Of a stretch of 64,000 nucleotides of DNA, positions 58,797 to 64,000 are shown piece after piece. The notes beneath the pieces were generated by a model. The model was given only the letters and a program-made list of their open reading frames with translations, had not been told where the DNA came from and did not search any database. A program made the translations under genes and the position numbers. The stretch is from positions 186,001-250,000 of the forward strand of contig JAJEJC010000005.1 in the NCBI GenBank assembly GCA_022828105.1, in the 5' to 3' direction. The DNA is from Dehalococcoidia bacterium. GTDB taxonomy: Bacteria > Chloroflexota > Dehalococcoidia > Bin125. Within the stretch, counting starts at the first letter, position 1, and each line of letters begins with the position of its first letter.

Positions 58797-58828
58797 GCAG
58801 CATCTCCTCCGGCCGAGCGGGGGAGAGT
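58797..58828. repeat. Partial palindromic intergenic repeat, copy 10
   Basis: A second, shorter copy follows copy 9 directly: GCATCTCCTCCGGCC GAGCGGGGGAGAG, with the long arm reduced and no small stem. The doubling suggests local duplication of the element. Confidence 0.55.
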
Positions 58829-58832
58829 TTGG

Positions 58833-60266
<1,434 letters not shown>

Positions 60267-60944
60267 CTACGTCGCGCCAACCAGGTTGGCGGACGGCTTG
60301 GACAGCCACGTGAGTTTGAACTCGGTCAGGTCATTGACCTGCCAGTCTGAGGTCAGATCGAGGTCGCCAGTTAGTTCGCTACGGACCAGCACGACCTTCA
60401 TTCCGGCGGCGTTGGCCGATTCCACGCCGGCCGGTGCGTCTTCAATGGCGATGCAATGCGCGGGGTCGACGCCCAGCTTTTCTGCGGCCTTAAGGTAGAT
60501 CTCGGGAGAGGGCTTGCCCATCGACACCTCGTCGCCGGCGGTGGTCTGGTCGAAGTACTCGCTCAGTCCTGCGCCCTCAAGCGCGGCATTGACCCACATC
60601 CGGTGCGATGAACTGGCGACCGAGATCGGCACACCGGCGTCGCGAAGCTGTTCGACCAGTTCCCGCGCACCGCCGATCAGCGGCGCTCCGGCCTGGTAGT
60701 GAGCGAGCACATCGGCGTTGTAACGCGCCTCGAACTCGGCAAGTGTCATCGTGATCGGGTATCGCTCACAGAGTTCATCCCAGGTGCTGGTCAGCGTCGT
60801 GCCCAGGTAGCGCGCGTAGTCGTCGAACGGGAAGTCGACGCCCTGCTCGGCGAGAGCCAGACGGACTGCTTCGTAGTGCAGCGGCTCAGAGTCCAGCAGG
60901 ACGCCGTCCATGTCGAAGATCACTGCGGTAGAGCAGGTCGCCAT
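60267..60944 (-). CDS. HAD-family phosphatase/mutase (beta-phosphoglucomutase-like) inside the atp operon
   Basis: HAD-IA hydrolase of 225 residues. Motif I is FDMDGVLLDSEPLHYEA, motif II is ASSSHRMWVN, motif III GKPSPEIYLKAAEKLG with Lys and motif IV AIEDAPAGVESANAAGM. This set is typical of beta-phosphoglucomutases and phosphosugar phosphatases. ATG 60944 lies three bases after the atpG stop and its own end is 24 bases before atpD, so it is translated as part of the operon. No link between this enzyme and ATP synthesis is known to me. Substrate is unknown. Confidence 0.9.
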   Translation of the reverse strand: MATCSTAVIFDMDGVLLDSEPLHYEAVRLALAEQGVDFPFDDYARYLGTTLTSTWDELCERYPITMTLAEFEARYNADVLAHYQAGAPLIGGARELVEQLRDAGVPISVASSSHRMWVNAALEGAGLSEYFDQTTAGDEVSMGKPSPEIYLKAAEKLGVDPAHCIAIEDAPAGVESANAAGMKVVLVRSELTGDLDLTSDWQVNDLTEFKLTWLSKPSANLVGAT

Positions 60945-60947
60945 GAG

Positions 60948-61826
60948 TTAGCCCTTGAGCGCCTCGACGCCGCCGGTGATGTCGAGCAGCTCGGAAGTGA
61001 TCTGCTCCTGGCGGGCCTTGTTGTAGACAAGCGTGAGGTCGGCGATCATGTCGTTCGCCGCATCGGTCGCGTTACGCATCGCGACCATCCGCGCCGACTG
61101 CTCGGAGGCGGCCGCTTCAAGCACAGCCTGGTAGACAAGCAGGTCGACGTAGCGCGGCAACAAGTCGGCCAACACTTCCTGCGGTGAGGGTTCGAAGATG
61201 TACTGCGTCTCTCCCGATGCATCCTCGTCGCCTGCGGGCGGCTCGACCGGGAGGATCGGCACGGTGACCGGTACCTGCGAGACCGTGTTGATGAAAGAGG
61301 CGTAGACCAGCAACACCCGGTCGACGCGGCCTTCGGTGTAGTCGTCGATGGCGATGCGCGAGATTGGCTGCGTCTCGGCCAGACCGGGATAGTCGCCGAG
61401 TTCCTGGAAGCTGGCGCGGAAGTTGATCCCGAAGCGCTGGAAGTAGTCGCCGCCCTTGCGTCCGACCGGGATCATCGAGATGTCGCCCGTACCGCCGGCC
61501 TCAGGACCGAGCACGATCTCGCCGGTGTGCCGTTCGAGGTTTGCGATCAGCCCGCCGCAGAGGCCGCGGTCGGGCGTGATCAGGATGACCGTGGTCTCGT
61601 TGATCTCACGTCGTTCGAGCAAGGGGTGCGCGGTGTCGGGATCGCCCGCGACAGACGACAACTGACCGAGCACGGACTGCATCTTCTCGGCGTAGGGTCG
61701 AGCCTGGAGGGCCCGGTCCTGCGCGCGCCGCATCTTGGAGGCCGCGACAAGCTGGATCGCGTTGGTGATCTTGGCCGTGTTCTCGACGGAACGGATACGC
61801 CGTCGGATTTCTCGGGTGTTGGCCAT
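60948..61826 (-). CDS. atpG: F1F0 ATP synthase gamma subunit
   Basis: Rotating stalk subunit, 292 residues. TREIRRRIRSVENTAKITNAIQLVAASKMRRAQDRA is the N-terminal coiled-coil, ILITPDRGLCGGLIANLER the conserved middle and ATDAANDMIADLTLVYNKARQEQITSELLDI the C-terminal coil. The order fits the F1 gamma protein. A slightly long insertion around residue 190-215 (PVEPPAGDEDASGETQYIFEP) is seen in some lineages. ATG 61826 precedes an Asn-Thr-Arg start. It is 45 bases after atpA in the operon. Confidence 0.96.
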   Translation of the reverse strand: MANTREIRRRIRSVENTAKITNAIQLVAASKMRRAQDRALQARPYAEKMQSVLGQLSSVAGDPDTAHPLLERREINETTVILITPDRGLCGGLIANLERHTGEIVLGPEAGGTGDISMIPVGRKGGDYFQRFGINFRASFQELGDYPGLAETQPISRIAIDDYTEGRVDRVLLVYASFINTVSQVPVTVPILPVEPPAGDEDASGETQYIFEPSPQEVLADLLPRYVDLLVYQAVLEAAASEQSARMVAMRNATDAANDMIADLTLVYNKARQEQITSELLDITGGVEALKG

Positions 61827-61871
61827 GAGATCCTGCTGCTCTCCGTTGCTGCTGCGCGCTCGGCGGGCGGC

Positions 61872-63398
<1,527 letters not shown>

Positions 63399-63421
63399 GA
63401 TGCTGACTCCTTCAGTGTGGG

Positions 63422-63961
63422 CTAACCCTGGGCGAGCGAGCGGCGCATCGTCGCCAATCGCGTGCGTACGGATCCGTCGATGATGCGGTCGCCAATCTGC
63501 ACGACGGCCCCGCCGATGATTTGACTGTCGACCGTCTCGTTGAGCGAAACGGTCTCCGCGTCGGTGTAGCTGCGCACGGCCGCCTCGACGGCAGCGCGTG
63601 CGTCGTCCGAGAGCGGCACGGCAGTTGTGACGGTCGCCTCGGCGATGCCGCGCACGTCGTTCAGCCGACCGCGGAAGGCTTCGATGACCTGCGGCGCCAG
63701 ATTGGCCCGTCGCTTGCGCACCAGCAGCTTGGCGAAGTTGCTCGCGGCGCTCTGCACGTCGGGCAGCGCCTGGTCGAGCACCTGCTCCTTCTGCTCCTGC
63801 GTAACGCGGGTCGAAATCAGGAATCCGTAAATGGTCTGGTCGGCGAAGAGTTGCGCGATGTCGTCGAGATCGGACAGCCAGCGGTCGTGCGACGCGGTGT
63901 CGTGAGCGATGCCGAAGACGGCGTCGGCGTAGCGTCGGGCGGCTGGGTCGCTCTGCGGCAC
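63422..63961 (-). CDS. atpH: F1F0 ATP synthase delta subunit
   Basis: Peripheral stalk subunit, 179 residues, GTG start with GAGGAG six bases upstream. It reads [33 protein letters not shown], the [21 protein letters not shown] stretch and the C-terminal [26 protein letters not shown] motif typical of the delta/OSCP family. The 39 bases beyond 63961 are probably the gap to, or the end of, the preceding operon gene (atpF expected) but are too short to call. Confidence 0.93.
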   Translation of the reverse strand: MPQSDPAARRYADAVFGIAHDTASHDRWLSDLDDIAQLFADQTIYGFLISTRVTQEQKEQVLDQALPDVQSAASNFAKLLVRKRRANLAPQVIEAFRGRLNDVRGIAEATVTTAVPLSDDARAAVEAAVRSYTDAETVSLNETVDSQIIGGAVVQIGDRIIDGSVRTRLATMRRSLAQG

Positions 63962-64000
63962 GCGTGGCTCCTCGTCTTGATCCTGGTTCGAGCGTCTAGT

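Noticed and set aside
12863-58828. The palindromic repeats as a CRISPR array
   Set aside because: They are dispersed singly through the window in both orientations, with no regular spacers and no cas genes.

Overview
The window is a high-GC, gene-dense bacterial chromosome segment with no phage, plasmid or insertion-sequence genes. An F-type ATP synthase, Rex, MurA, an MreB-like protein, gyrase, Tat-targeted lipoproteins and many flavin-dependent LLM oxidoreductases, dehalogenase-like hydrolases and acyl-CoA enzymes together suggest a Chloroflexota organism, possibly a SAR202/Dehalococcoidia-like heterotroph. This placement is inferred from gene content, not computed.

Layout. 1-8.4 kb: four tandem family-5 ABC solute-binding lipoproteins with low-complexity linkers (Gln-rich in three, Glu/Gln-rich in the fourth); the second has an in-frame amber codon. 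8.5-14.9 kb: a methyltransferase, a small basic protein, an ABC-2 exporter, a beta-lactamase-fold hydrolase, an unknown protein and a 2-hydroxyacid dehydrogenase. 14.9-18.7 kb: housekeeping genes tsaE-tsaB-ndk, rsfS, mnmA and two small membrane proteins. 18.7-24.1 kb: leuC and leuA, with a toxin-antitoxin-like gene pair between them, a possible leuA leader peptide, and a PD-(D/E)XK nuclease gene broken by an amber codon. 24.3-32.8 kb: two tandem N-acyl-D-amino-acid deacylase paralogs, a carboxyltransferase, a second copy of the toxin-antitoxin-like pair, an LLM oxidoreductase and an acyl-CoA ligase. 32.9-40.8 kb: two tRNA-Ser genes, a haloalkane-dehalogenase-like hydrolase, three tandem type-B carboxylesterases, an LLM oxidoreductase and a phytanoyl-CoA dioxygenase-like enzyme. 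40.9-46.6 kb: a single-chain biotin-dependent acyl-CoA carboxylase, then leuB and leuD with two small paralogous Cys-rich peptide genes between them. 46.6-53.3 kb: a fluoroacetate-dehalogenase-like enzyme, an acetoacetate-decarboxylase-like protein lacking the lysine, an LLM oxidoreductase, an orphan HsdR-N-like protein and gyrA. 53.3-64 kb: a GGCT-like protein, an aldo/keto reductase, rex, an MreB-like gene, murA and atpC-atpD-HAD-atpG-atpA-atpH.

How it fits together. leuA, leuB, leuC and leuD supply the whole leucine branch but from two loci about 22 kb apart. The solute-binding proteins, deacylases, esterases, dehalogenases and acyl-CoA enzymes suggest scavenging of peptides, D-amino-acid derivatives, esters and halogenated organics. 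The less explained features are the CCGxYGxPGC peptides in the leuD-leuB operon, the duplicated two-gene cassette with an identical 11-base overlap, and a family of palindromic intergenic repeats with compensatory stem changes. No stretch above 300 bases lacks a gene; the largest gaps (about 22436-22662 and 24100-24326) hold the leuA leader and a palindromic repeat.
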